The translations under genes were made by a program, and so were the position numbers. Below the pieces are notes generated by a model. That model did not search any database. It saw only the letters and a list, made by a program, of their open reading frames with translations, and was not told where the DNA came from. Of a stretch of 64,000 nucleotides of DNA, positions 17,205 through 25,329 are shown one piece after another; positions within the stretch are counted from its first letter, which is position 1, and each line of letters starts with the position of its first letter. This DNA comes from Sphingomonas sp. PP-CC-1A-547 (GTDB lineage Bacteria > Pseudomonadota > Alphaproteobacteria > Sphingomonadales > Sphingomonadaceae), in the NCBI RefSeq assembly GCF_003610375.1, contig NZ_RAPZ01000010.1, forward strand, positions 34,062-98,061, given 5' to 3'.

Positions 17205-17639
17205 TCAGACACAGCCGATTAGGCCACCGACCGGCATGACGACAGTATCCCGTCCGGGGCGGTCGATCCGTAGCGTCGCGGACGTCACGGTCGCGCCCGC
17301 CGAGATGTCGGCGCGCACGGCGACGGCCATGTCGAGCGTCGCGGTCACATCGCCGCCGCGATATTGCGTGACGCCGCCAAAGCCGAAGCCGATCGCGGGC
17401 GACTGGGTCGTCACCGCGAAGTCGGTGGTCTTGCCATCGATCGCGAGACGTATCTGCGCGGGGTCGGCGGTCGCCATCGCGACGAGTTGGCGGCCGGCAT
17501 CCATGCTCCAGAGATACGCAGCGCACCCCTTGGCGGGGAGCCTCTGCTGGCCGATCGCGCCGAGGGGACCCGGACCTGAATTGGCAGCTGGCGCAGGCGT
17601 CGCGGCTTGCAGCGCGAGCATAAGAGCGAGCGATATCAT
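17205..17639 (-). CDS. Predicted exported protein of unknown function (144 aa)
   Basis: The start at 17639 (MISLALMLALQAATPAPAA) gives a short signal peptide. The mature part contains two cysteines (KGCAAYLWSMD and the C-terminal GLIGCV) and a beta-rich body ending in a run of alternating Thr/Ala/Val strands. Its ATG overlaps the TGA of the prepilin peptidase gene, so they are co-transcribed and coupled. I do not recognise a family. The context hints at a periplasmic accessory of the peptidase or a pilus-like system, but no pilin or secretion gene is in view. Confidence 0.7.
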   Translation of the reverse strand: MISLALMLALQAATPAPAANSGPGPLGAIGQQRLPAKGCAAYLWSMDAGRQLVAMATADPAQIRLAIDGKTTDFAVTTQSPAIGFGFGGVTQYRGGDVTATLDMAVAVRADISAGATVTSATLRIDRPGRDTVVMPVGGLIGCV

Positions 17640-18391
17640 GGCGTCACGCCTATCATGAACAGCCACGCGGGATAAGCCGCGATCGCCAGCAACGCGCCGA
17701 ATGGAAGCGCGGTGTCCGCTGCCATGCTGCGTCCCTTGAGGTGTGCGGCCAGCACGACGCCGAGCCCGATCATGCTCGCGATCAGCAGGACGGCGGGCAA
17801 CATCTGCCACCCGAGCCACAGTCCGATCGCACCGAACAGCTTGGGATCGCCGCCCCCCATGCCGTCGCGTCCGCGTATGCGTCGATAGCCGAATGCGACC
17901 AGCCACAGCGTGCCGAACCCGGCGAGTCCGCCGATCAATCGCTCGGGGAGCGGCGGGTCGATATCGAGCGCGGTGCCGACAAGCCCGGTCGCCGCGAGAA
18001 GGATCGTCAGCCGATCAGGCAGCCAGAATGCGACGATGTCGAGGCTCGCCAACGCCAGCATCAGCCATCCGAAAACCGCGCCTGCTATGCCAACCGTCCC
18101 CGGTGCGACTATCCCCGCTGCCAAGCCGATCGCCAACCCCGCCAACTCGATCCGCCAGTGCACCGGACTGATCGCAACGCCGCATCCTTTGCACCGACCG
18201 CGCAGGACGAGCGCACTCAGCAGCGGCACCAGTTCGACCGCGCGGAGTGTCCGCCCGCAACCATCGCACGCCGATCGCCCCTGCATCACCGATCGCCCGT
18301 CGGGCCAGCGTGTCACCAGCGCGGCGACGAAGCTGCCGATGATCGCCCCGAGCACCCCCAGCAACACCGCCCAGAACGCAGCCTCAGACAC
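17636..18391 (-). CDS. Prepilin peptidase (A24 family)
   Basis: A 251-residue bitopic aspartic protease. The N-terminal segment IIGSFVAALVTRWP is followed by the cytoplasmic zinc-type cysteines CDGCG and CKGCG, then about seven membrane helices. The first catalytic Asp lies in ASLDIVAFWLPD and the second in the GxGD-like motif GMGGGDPK. Both CxxC pairs are kept, which marks the bifunctional cleaving and N-methylating PilD/GspO type. It overlaps its upstream neighbour by 8 bp and the downstream exported protein by 4 bp. No substrate pilins are in the window. Confidence 0.93.
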   Translation of the reverse strand: MSEAAFWAVLLGVLGAIIGSFVAALVTRWPDGRSVMQGRSACDGCGRTLRAVELVPLLSALVLRGRCKGCGVAISPVHWRIELAGLAIGLAAGIVAPGTVGIAGAVFGWLMLALASLDIVAFWLPDRLTILLAATGLVGTALDIDPPLPERLIGGLAGFGTLWLVAFGYRRIRGRDGMGGGDPKLFGAIGLWLGWQMLPAVLLIASMIGLGVVLAAHLKGRSMAADTALPFGALLAIAAYPAWLFMIGVTP

Positions 18392-18635
18392 CCGTTTTCC
18401 GCACCAGGTAGCGATACACGCCGAGGAGGTTGATCCCGAACAACACGATGTTCTGCGTGCCCAGCGCCCAGTCCCCGGTCAAGGCCGCACCGCTCAGCCA
18501 GGCGATCGACGAGCCGACGAACAGCACGAACCCCCACCCCGTCACGCGCCGCCCGAAGTCGAGCGACACCATGAAGGCGGCGATCACCCCCGACCCTGCT
18601 GCACACCATTTGAGCGTCGTGATGAGTGTTTCCAT
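18384..18635 (-). CDS. Small membrane protein (83 aa)
   Basis: The start at ATG 18635 (METLITTLKWCAAGSG) gives an 83-residue protein with about three hydrophobic segments (SGVIAAFMVS, GWGFVLFVGSSIAWLSGAAL, NIVLFGINLLGVY) ending in RYLVRKTGV. It overlaps the prepilin peptidase gene by 8 bp, so the two are probably one transcript with the downstream exported protein. No family is recognised. An upstream in-frame extension to 18752 would overlap the divergent thiolase gene and is not preferred. Confidence 0.7.
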   Translation of the reverse strand: METLITTLKWCAAGSGVIAAFMVSLDFGRRVTGWGFVLFVGSSIAWLSGAALTGDWALGTQNIVLFGINLLGVYRYLVRKTGV

Positions 18636-18711
18636 GACGGGAGGTCTAGGCGCATCCCGCAGTGCTTTGTATTGCCGCACATCAACCCCAGATACGGGGG
18701 CAGAAGAATAT

Positions 18712-19917
18712 ATGGAGAGTGAAGTGACCGCCGATCGAGATCCCATCGTCATCCTGTCCTACGCGCGCACGCCGATGGGCTCGTTCCAGGGCGCGCTCGC
18801 CGGCGCGACCGCGACGCAGCTTGGCGCCGACGCGGTGCGCGGTGCAGTCGCGCGATCGGGCGTGTCGGCGGCCGAGATCGAGCGGATCTACATGGGCTGC
18901 GTGCTGCCCGCCGGGCTAGGCCAGGCGCCGGCGCGGCAAGCGGCGATCAACGCCGGGCTTGGCGATCACGTCGAGGCGACGACGGTCAACAAGATGTGTG
19001 GATCTGGCATGCAGGCGGCGATCCTGGCCGCCGATGCGCTCGCGGCCGGCTCGGTCGACCTGCTCGTCGCGGGCGGCATGGAGAGCATGACCAACGCGCC
19101 GTACCTCTCGAAAAGCCACCGCGGCGGCGCGCGGATCGGGCATGACCGGATGTACGACCACATGTATCTCGACGGGCTCGAGGATGCGTACGAGCCGGGC
19201 AAGCTGATGGGCAATTTCGCCGAGGGTACCGCGCACGAATATCAGTTCACGCGGCAGCAGATGGACGATTACGCGATCGAGTCGCTGCACCGCGCGCAGG
19301 CCGCGCAAAAGTCCGGCGCGTTCGACCGCGAGATCGTCTCCCTTGATATCGCAGGTCGGAAAGGCACGACGACGGTCTCGCTCGACGAACAACCGGCCAA
19401 GGGCGATGTTGCCAAGATCCCGACGCTGAAGCCTGCCTTCTCGAAGGACGGCACGATCACCGCCGCCAACGCGTCGTCGATTTCCGACGGTGCTGCGGCA
19501 CTGGTGATGACGCGTGCAAGTGTCGCCGAAAGGCTCGGGATCACGCCGATCGCGCGCGTTGTTGCCCATGCCGCACACGCGCATGCACCGGCGTTGTTCA
19601 CGACCGCACCGGTGTTCGCGATGCGGAAGGCGATGGAGAAGGCCGGCTGGTCGGCGTCGGACATCGACCTGTTCGAGGTGAACGAAGCCTTCGCCGTCGT
19701 CGCGATGATCGCGATGCGCGACCTTGGGCTCCCACACGACAAGGTGAACATCCACGGCGGCGCGTGCGCGCTAGGCCACCCGATCGGCGCGAGCGGTGCG
19801 CGGATCCTCGCGACGTTGCTGTCGGCGCTGGAGACGACAGGCCAAAAACGTGGTCTCGCCTCGCTCTGCATCGGCGGCGGGGAAGCGACTGCGATGGCAG
19901 TGGAATTGATGAACTGA
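18712..19917 (+). CDS. Acetyl-CoA C-acyltransferase (thiolase)
   Basis: A 401-residue thiolase. The acyl-carrying Cys is C96 in NKMCGSGMQA; the NEAFAVV motif and the C-terminal GGACALGHPIGASGAR loop with the second catalytic Cys/His region are present. Length and motifs fit acetoacetyl-CoA thiolase or a beta-ketothiolase of fatty acid and amino acid degradation. The start is ATG 18712 (MESEVTADRD); GTG 18724, preceded by GGAGAG, is an equally good choice. It is transcribed alone, divergent from the small membrane protein and convergent with a GNAT gene. Confidence 0.93.
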   Translation: MESEVTADRDPIVILSYARTPMGSFQGALAGATATQLGADAVRGAVARSGVSAAEIERIYMGCVLPAGLGQAPARQAAINAGLGDHVEATTVNKMCGSGMQAAILAADALAAGSVDLLVAGGMESMTNAPYLSKSHRGGARIGHDRMYDHMYLDGLEDAYEPGKLMGNFAEGTAHEYQFTRQQMDDYAIESLHRAQAAQKSGAFDREIVSLDIAGRKGTTTVSLDEQPAKGDVAKIPTLKPAFSKDGTITAANASSISDGAAALVMTRASVAERLGITPIARVVAHAAHAHAPALFTTAPVFAMRKAMEKAGWSASDIDLFEVNEAFAVVAMIAMRDLGLPHDKVNIHGGACALGHPIGASGARILATLLSALETTGQKRGLASLCIGGGEATAMAVELMN

Positions 19918-19922
19918 CGGTA

Positions 19923-19945
19923 TCGAGGGGGCACGGCCCCCTCGA
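19923..19945. terminator. Stem-loop between convergent thiolase and GNAT genes
   Basis: TCGAGGGGGC and GCCCCCTCGA form a perfect 10-bp stem with loop ACG, in the short gap between two convergent genes. There is no T tract on either side, so it is a candidate bidirectional stem-loop terminator or 3'-end stabiliser, not a classical intrinsic terminator. Confidence 0.5.
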
Positions 19946-19957
19946 CTGCCGCCGCGA

Positions 19958-20428
19958 CTAGATTTCCAGCGTGTAATACGCGGCGAACATGCGGTCGCTA
20001 TAGACCCCGAACGGATCGCTGGCGGTAAACCCGGCGTGTTCATACATCGCGTGCGCTGCATTGAAGGACGCAGCGGTGCCGGTTTCGAGACTGATCCGTC
20101 GATATCCTCTGGTCCGGGCCTCGGCGACGACATGGTCCAGCATCATGCGCGCGACACCGCGACGCAGATAGGCGGGGGCGGTTCGCATCGATTTGAGTTC
20201 GCCATGGGCATCGTCGAGTTGCTTCAACGCTGCCAGCCCGACGAGCCGGTCGCCGTCCCAAGCTGACCAGACCGTCACCGTCGGATCGCGCAACCCGGTC
20301 AGGTCGAGCGCGAATACGCTACCCGGAGGAGAGTTTTCGTGCGCTGCGCGGAGGTGCAGTTCGACTAGCGAGACGACCTCGGGCTTCGTCAGATCGTCAC
20401 GAACGATCCGCCACGCCTCGGATTTCAC
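19958..20428 (-). CDS. GNAT family N-acetyltransferase
   Basis: A 156-residue acetyltransferase starting at a GTG that overlaps the TGA of the upstream SH3-like gene (GTGA). The acetyl-CoA loop is visible as PAYLRRGVARMML (R-R-G-V-A), preceded by GLAALKQLDDAHGELKSM and followed by ISLETGTAASFNAAHAMYEHAGF, the usual motif-A and motif-B strands of GNATs. Substrate cannot be deduced. Coupling to a secreted SH3-like protein gene does not point to a shared function. Confidence 0.88.
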   Translation of the reverse strand: MKSEAWRIVRDDLTKPEVVSLVELHLRAAHENSPPGSVFALDLTGLRDPTVTVWSAWDGDRLVGLAALKQLDDAHGELKSMRTAPAYLRRGVARMMLDHVVAEARTRGYRRISLETGTAASFNAAHAMYEHAGFTASDPFGVYSDRMFAAYYTLEI

Positions 20429-20919
20429 GGCAAAGTCTCACCAGCCTCGACACCCCAGAGACCACCGATCTGCACAAACCCCGCCTGCCCCTTCACGTCC
20501 ATCCGGCACCAGCCATTGCCGCACTGGCTCAGCCGCCCGACCACGCCCGGCGCTGCACGCCACAGCAATTTGGCGGACGAGACGGGCTTCTCGCGCATCT
20601 CCACCGGCCCCGCGCCGTGGACGACCGCAGTGCGCGTCCCGCTGAGCAGGTTCGCCTGCATCCAACCCTCGGTCCCATCCGGATCAGCGACCTTGCGCCA
20701 CTCCTTGAAGATCGCGACCACCTTGATCGGCAGATCCTGCCGCTGATACAGCCAGCTCGCCGGATACGTCCGTGCCGGCCCGGTCCGCATCCGCGCGCGC
20801 GATGCCGAGATCGACGCGTAATAGGGCACGCTCTTCTTCGTCGCGTCGGCCGCGGTCGCCGGGTCGGGCACCAGCGCGGCGGCAACGAAAACGGAAAGCG
20901 CGGCGGCGAGAATGCGCAT
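20425..20919 (-). CDS. Exported SH3-like domain protein
   Basis: A 164-residue protein. The start at ATG 20919 has AGGA 7 nt upstream, and the signal peptide is MRILAAALSVFVAAALVPDPATAA. The mature part carries two tandem bacterial SH3-like modules: ASISASRARMRTGPARTYP...WRKVADPDGTEGWM and VEMREKPVSSAKLLWRAAPG...NGWCRMDVKGQAGFV. Such domains bind peptidoglycan or cell-surface polymers in the periplasm. The pair CGNGWC could form a disulfide. Its TGA overlaps the start of the downstream GNAT gene. Confidence 0.87.
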   Translation of the reverse strand: MRILAAALSVFVAAALVPDPATAADATKKSVPYYASISASRARMRTGPARTYPASWLYQRQDLPIKVVAIFKEWRKVADPDGTEGWMQANLLSGTRTAVVHGAGPVEMREKPVSSAKLLWRAAPGVVGRLSQCGNGWCRMDVKGQAGFVQIGGLWGVEAGETLP

Positions 20920-21040
20920 GGTCATGTCCTAACTGGCGAACCGAACTCCTATCGCGACGAACCGGTTTCCTCAACCGAAGTTGCGGCCCCGACGTTGACG
21001 GAACGTTGACGGGCACGAACGCCTTCGCCAAGCCGTCCCC

Positions 21041-22039
21041 ATGATCGACACACGCCGCTGTCCGAACCCCAAGGTCGTCGTCACCCGCGAACTGGCCGAT
21101 ACGCTGATGGATCGGATGGAAGCGCTGTTCGACACGCAGAACAACCGTGCCGACACCAAGCTCGACCGCGACCAGCTCGCCGCGGCGATGGCCGATTGCG
21201 ACGTGTTCGTGCCGACCGTGAGCGACGACATCGATGCGGCGCTGATCGCGGGCGCAGGCGATCGCCTCAAGCTGATCGCCAACTACGGTGCGGGCGTGAA
21301 CCATATCGACCTGAAGGCGGCGCGCGCGCGCGGGATCATCGTGACGAACACGCCGGGAGTGCTCACCGAGGACACCGCCGACATGACGATGGCGCTGATC
21401 CTGTCGGTACCGCGGCGGCTGGCGGAGGGCGAGAAGCTGGTGCGCTCGGGCCAGTGGAACGGCTGGAGCCCGGGCGGGATGCTGGGCCACCGGATCGGCG
21501 GCAAGGCGCTCGGGATCGTCGGGATGGGGCGGATCGGACAAGCGGTCGCACTCAGGGCGCGCGCGTTCGGGCTGACGATCCATTATCATAACCGCACCCG
21601 CCTGCCCGCGGTCCGCGAGGCGCAGCTGGCCGCCACCTTCCATGCATCGCTCGACGACATGCTCGGGGCGGTCGACATCGTCACGATCCACACGCCGCTG
21701 AACGCCGACAGCCGCGACCTGATCGACGCCCGCCGGATCGCGCTGATGCGGCCGCACGTGTACCTCATCAACGCCGCGCGTGGCGGGATCGTCGACGAGG
21801 GCGCGCTGGTCGACGCGCTGGAAGCGGGCAAGCTCGCCGGCGCAGGTCTCGACGTCTGGGCGCACGAGCCGGCGATCGATCCGCGGCTGCTCGCGCTGCC
21901 CAACGTTGTAATGCTGCCGCACATGGGCTCAGCGACGCTCGAAGGCCGAATGGCATCGGGCGAACGCGTCATCCAGAATATCCGGATGTGGGCCGATGGC
22001 CATCGCCCGCCGGATCAGGTGCTCGACGGGTGGGTCTGA
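21041..22039 (+). CDS. D-2-hydroxyacid dehydrogenase (glyoxylate/hydroxypyruvate reductase type)
   Basis: A 332-residue NAD(P)-dependent D-isomer hydroxyacid dehydrogenase. The Rossmann motif is GIVGMGRIGQAVA. Catalytic Arg lies in NAARGGIVDE, Glu in VWAHEPAID and His in LPHMGSATLEG. The HNRTRLP segment after the Rossmann fold has Arg where NADPH-preferring GyaR/GhrB enzymes often do. It probably interconverts glyoxylate/glycolate or hydroxypyruvate/D-glycerate. It is transcribed alone on the plus strand. Confidence 0.9.
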   Translation: MIDTRRCPNPKVVVTRELADTLMDRMEALFDTQNNRADTKLDRDQLAAAMADCDVFVPTVSDDIDAALIAGAGDRLKLIANYGAGVNHIDLKAARARGIIVTNTPGVLTEDTADMTMALILSVPRRLAEGEKLVRSGQWNGWSPGGMLGHRIGGKALGIVGMGRIGQAVALRARAFGLTIHYHNRTRLPAVREAQLAATFHASLDDMLGAVDIVTIHTPLNADSRDLIDARRIALMRPHVYLINAARGGIVDEGALVDALEAGKLAGAGLDVWAHEPAIDPRLLALPNVVMLPHMGSATLEGRMASGERVIQNIRMWADGHRPPDQVLDGWV

Positions 22040-22128
22040 ACCCGTCGATACAATCTAAATCAAGATTTGGAACCGATGCCGCGATGCAGCATTTGTTGGA
22101 TACCCCCGGAGAGACAGGAGTATCCAAG

Positions 22129-22320
22129 ATGAAGAAGTTTGCCGTTTCCGCCCTGCTGGTCGCATCCGCCTTGTCGATGAGCGCATGCTCGACGCTCAAG
22201 GGCGCAGGCATCGGTGCAGCCGGTGGCGCAGGCGTTGCCGCCGCGACCGGTGGTAGCGTCGAGAAGGGTGCGGCCGTTGGTGGCGCTGGTGGCGCCGTCG
22301 TCGGCACGGTCGCCGACTGA
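22129..22320 (+). CDS. Small glycine-zipper lipoprotein (63 aa)
   Basis: The start at ATG 22129 is preceded by AGGAG with 8-nt spacing. A lipoprotein signal (MKKFAVSALLVASALSMSAC) ends in Ser-Ala-Cys; the Met at the -3 position is less common than Leu but allowed. The mature part is almost entirely Gly/Ala/Val repeats (GAGIGAAGGAGVAAATGG), a glycine-zipper pattern seen in outer-membrane lipoproteins and osmotic-stress proteins. A longer in-frame extension lies in the intergenic region and lacks a ribosome site. Confidence 0.82.
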   Translation: MKKFAVSALLVASALSMSACSTLKGAGIGAAGGAGVAAATGGSVEKGAAVGGAGGAVVGTVAD

Positions 22321-22375
22321 TCGATTATCACCCTGCTCGGTGTTGAGTTGAAAACCAACCGACTACCGAGGCTTT

Positions 22376-22505
22376 ACGATCCTCCCCCGCCAGGGGGAGG
22401 TGGCACCGAAGGTGACGGAGGGGGAGGTCACGGAACCCGCGTTTCGCATGCCTCCCCCTCCGTCTGGCAAGGGCCAGCCACCTCCCCCTGGCGGGGGAGG
22501 ATCGT
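22376..22505. repeat. Nested inverted repeat, family A (29-bp perfect outer arms)
   Basis: The arms at 22376-22404 and 22477-22505 (ACGATCCTCCCCC... and its complement) match over 29 of 29 bases. Inside them a second 14-bp perfect pair, GACGGAGGGGGAGG and its complement, forms a nested stem. The whole 130-bp unit could fold into one long hairpin. Related units lie at 62221-62345 and, in short form, at 46353-46387. It fills the gap between a lipoprotein gene and a convergent unknown gene. Confidence 0.9.
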
Positions 22506-22515
22506 ACCGTCGCTC

Positions 22516-22809
22516 TTAGACTGCGCGCATCCAGTGGGTTCGCGCTACTGTTCCGGTCAGGACCTTTGACCCGAACGCCTTGATGATCTTCGCCGCATCC
22601 GCGCTGTTCATCAGCACGACGCGCGTTCCGCCCGATGGCAGCGTCTCGATCGCACTGATGATCGCGCCATGCTTCTTGCACATCGCAACGACCTGAGGCT
22701 GTTCGACGCTGACGTTCACCGCGCGCGAGATCGGCACGACCGTGTCGGTGCCGGTCGTCACGATGCGATCCCCGAAGGTGCGATAGCAGAATAGATCGTC
22801 ATGCGGCAT
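22516..22809 (-). CDS. Hypothetical protein (97 aa)
   Basis: The start at ATG 22809 (MPHDDLFCYRTFGDRI) gives 97 residues with balanced composition, two cysteines and no membrane segment. It includes VVAMCKKHGAIISAIETLPSG and a C terminus KVLTGTVARTHWMRAV. No family is recognised. An upstream extension to 22977 is open but overlaps the LysE gene region and lacks a ribosome site. The reading frame ends 10 bp from the inverted repeat. Confidence 0.55.
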   Translation of the reverse strand: MPHDDLFCYRTFGDRIVTTGTDTVVPISRAVNVSVEQPQVVAMCKKHGAIISAIETLPSGGTRVVLMNSADAAKIIKAFGSKVLTGTVARTHWMRAV

Positions 22810-22927
22810 TCCCGGCTCGGAGCGGGAGCGCAAAGCATCTCTCAGTCGCAGCCTGCCCGTACGAAGCGCTGCGATGCCTCGGCTATGCGCGCTATCGCCC
22901 CGAACGGCAATGGCGCTCCATGTTTCG

Positions 22928-23566
22928 CTATGCTCGCACCCGCAGCAAAGCGAGACCGAACCCGACGAAGATCGCACCCGTCACGCGGTCGAACGCGCGC
23001 CGCAACGCCGGGCGCGTCAGATACCGCGCGAGCGTCCGCCCCCCGGCTGCATACACGCCGTACCAGAAGCTCTCGACCAAGGCGAAAGTCACCACCAGGA
23101 TCGCGAACTGCGGCGCCTGCGGTGAAGCGCGGTCGACGAACTGCGGGAGGAAGGCGGCGGCGAACAACAGCAGTTTCGGATTGCTGATCCCGATCACGAA
23201 CCCGCCGCGATACAGCCGCCACGCCGACAAGGTCGGAGGGAGTGCCACCGGCGTCGTATCGTCGCCGACGTCGATCGGAGACCCCGCCCCTCGCCACGCC
23301 TTGATCCCGAGGAATATGAGGTACGCGACGCCGGCATAGCGCAGCGCGTCGAACACCCGCGGCCACGCCGCGAGCAACGCCGACACGCCCGCCGCAGACG
23401 CCGCCAGCACGAGCACCAGCGCGGTCAGGCACCCCGCCATCGCCGCGACGCTGCGCCGCGCGCCGAAGGCGATGCTGCGCGTCATGACGTGCAGCATGTT
23501 TGGTCCGGGAGTCCCGCATAACAGGAACACCGCGACCACGAACAGCCACCAGGCGTGTAGAGTCAT
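22928..23566 (-). CDS. LysE/RhtB family exporter
   Basis: A 212-residue inner-membrane protein with about six hydrophobic segments. The N-terminal signature LLCGTPGPNMLHVMTRSIAFGARR matches the conserved G-x-x-x-G-P-G-P-x-x loop of LysE/RhtB amino acid exporters, and GISNPKLLLFAAAFLPQFVD matches the second conserved NPK motif. It probably exports amino acids such as homoserine, threonine or lysine; the cargo is inferred. It is transcribed alone. Confidence 0.92.
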   Translation of the reverse strand: MTLHAWWLFVVAVFLLCGTPGPNMLHVMTRSIAFGARRSVAAMAGCLTALVLVLAASAAGVSALLAAWPRVFDALRYAGVAYLIFLGIKAWRGAGSPIDVGDDTTPVALPPTLSAWRLYRGGFVIGISNPKLLLFAAAFLPQFVDRASPQAPQFAILVVTFALVESFWYGVYAAGGRTLARYLTRPALRRAFDRVTGAIFVGFGLALLRVRA

Positions 23567-23856
23567 GGGTGCATCCTATTCCTCTTGAGCTCGCGAACGG
23601 AGATGCCGCAGCCAATGCGCTTCCTGACCTGTTCGGCGCATCTCTTGTCGAAACAAGGCGCGGCCGCGTTCGCACGTAGGTTTACCTTTCCTTGTTCTCC
23701 CGCGAAGGCGGGAGCCCAGACTGGGTCCCCGCCTTCGCGGGGAAACACACTAGCCCTCTCTCTAGGCGATAAGCGCCGATCTATCTCAGGGCACGAGGTG
23801 TCGCAAAGCCGATACTATCGAAAGTTCGACATCATCGACGCGCGGCCACCCTCGCC
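23567..23856 (+). other. Intergenic region (290 bp) holding one family D repeat
   Basis: The gap between the LysE gene start and the end of the nitronate monooxygenase gene contains the 55-bp family D palindrome at 23693-23747. Short open frames here include the repeat-encoded FPREGGDP peptide and have no ribosome sites. Nothing else can be supported. Confidence 0.6.
23693..23747. repeat. Palindromic repeat, family D (55 bp)
   Basis: TGTTCTCCCGCGAAGGCGGG...CCCGCCTTCGCGGGGAAACA forms an imperfect palindrome of 55 bp around a GCCCAGACTGGGTC core. Near-identical copies of the same length lie at 49636-49690 and 51519-51573, and a longer relative at 28244-28322. Confidence 0.9.
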
Positions 23857-25260
23857 TCAATCCCCCGTCAAAATCCGATCGACCAACTGCCCGACGCTCG
23901 GCACGAACCCGTTCGAATAGAACGGGTCCTTCTTGAAATTATACGCGGCATGACCTGCGAACATCAGGTTCTGGTCGATGTCCCCGCCGTGCGCGATGTC
24001 CTGCAACGTCTTCTGAATGCAGAAGCTGCGTGGGTCGGCGAGGCGTCCGGTCGAGTTGGTCTCGGTATCCGCCCAGCTCGAGAACGAGCATTGCGACAGG
24101 CAGCCCATGCAGTCGGCCTGGTCCTTGCGGATCATGCCCTTCTCGGTCGGGCTGACGAACACAAGCGTGTTGTCCGGCGTCTTCAGCGCATCGGTATAGC
24201 CCTCGCCGAACCACGTGCGCGCCCGTAGCAGGTCGTTGCGCGTCACCCAGAAGTTCTTGCCCTTCACGCCCACGTCGAGCTGGAACACATGATCGCCAGC
24301 CTCCTGCGTCGAGAACGCGATCTGGCGCTCGGAGCGTGCTTCGAGCGAGCGCAGGAACGGATTGCGCACCGCCGACGAATAGAAGCCGGTCGGCGAGAAC
24401 TTGTGCAACAGCACGTCGCCTTCCTCGATCTGCGTCAACGCGTCCTTCCACCCCTGCGGGATCGGGCTTTCGCGCGTCAGCAAGGGCCGCGTGCCGAACT
24501 GGAACGCGATCGTCCCCAGCTCGGGATTGTCGATCCAGTCGTTCCAGTCGCGAAGATACCAGACGCCGCCCGCCATCACGATCGGCACGTCGTCCGAAAT
24601 GCCGCCTTCGCGCATTACGTCGCGCAGTTCCTTGACGCGCGGATACGGGTCCTGCGGCTTCAACGGGTCCTCGGCATTCGACAGGCCGTTATGCCCGCCC
24701 GCGAGCCACGGATCCTCGTACACCACCGCAGCAAGCCATTCGGCCGCCTTCGAATACGCCCGCTTCCACAGCGCACGGAACGCGCGGCCGGAGCTGACGA
24801 TCGGCAGGTAGCTGACGCCGTAGGACGCGGTGATCTCGGACAGCTTGTACGGCATGCCCGCGCCGCAGGTGACGCCGGCGACCTTGCCACGCGTGCGTTC
24901 TAGAACGCCGTGCAGGATCCGCTGCGCGCCGCCCATTTCCCACAGCACGTTGATGTTGATCGCGCCCTTGCCGTCGGCGATCTCGTACGCCCGCTCAACC
25001 TGCTGGACCGCGCCCTCGATCGCGTACTGGACGAGTTCCTCGTGCCGGTCGCGTCGCGTCAGCGCCGCATAGACCTGCGGGATGATCTTGCCCTCGGGAT
25101 CGTAGCTGTCGGCGTTGACTGCCGAAACGGTGCCGATGCCCCCGGCCGCAGCCCAAGCGCCAGCCGACGCGTGGTTGGTCGCGGCAACGCCTTTGCCGCC
25201 CTCAACCAGAGGCCAGACTTCCCGACCGTTATAGACGATAGGCTTCAGGCCCTTGAACAC
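23857..25260 (-). CDS. Nitronate monooxygenase family flavoprotein
   Basis: A 467-residue TIM-barrel flavoprotein of the 2-nitropropane dioxygenase/nitronate monooxygenase family. The FMN region shows GVTCGAGMPYKLSEI, YLPIVSSGRAFRALW, the AGGHNGLSN loop and VPIVMAGGVWYLRDW. It is longer than usual bacterial NMOs: about 130 C-terminal residues include a cysteine cluster CMGCLSQCSFSSW that could bind metal or an Fe-S centre. Such enzymes oxidise alkyl nitronates or act as NAD(P)H:quinone reductases; the extended subgroup is not well characterised. It is monocistronic. Confidence 0.88.
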   Translation of the reverse strand: MFKGLKPIVYNGREVWPLVEGGKGVAATNHASAGAWAAAGGIGTVSAVNADSYDPEGKIIPQVYAALTRRDRHEELVQYAIEGAVQQVERAYEIADGKGAININVLWEMGGAQRILHGVLERTRGKVAGVTCGAGMPYKLSEITASYGVSYLPIVSSGRAFRALWKRAYSKAAEWLAAVVYEDPWLAGGHNGLSNAEDPLKPQDPYPRVKELRDVMREGGISDDVPIVMAGGVWYLRDWNDWIDNPELGTIAFQFGTRPLLTRESPIPQGWKDALTQIEEGDVLLHKFSPTGFYSSAVRNPFLRSLEARSERQIAFSTQEAGDHVFQLDVGVKGKNFWVTRNDLLRARTWFGEGYTDALKTPDNTLVFVSPTEKGMIRKDQADCMGCLSQCSFSSWADTETNSTGRLADPRSFCIQKTLQDIAHGGDIDQNLMFAGHAAYNFKKDPFYSNGFVPSVGQLVDRILTGD

Positions 25261-25329
25261 GACGTCACCTCTCCCGGAAAATACGGCCCTCTATATCGCA
25301 AGGACGCAGCGTGCGAGCAATATTACGAC

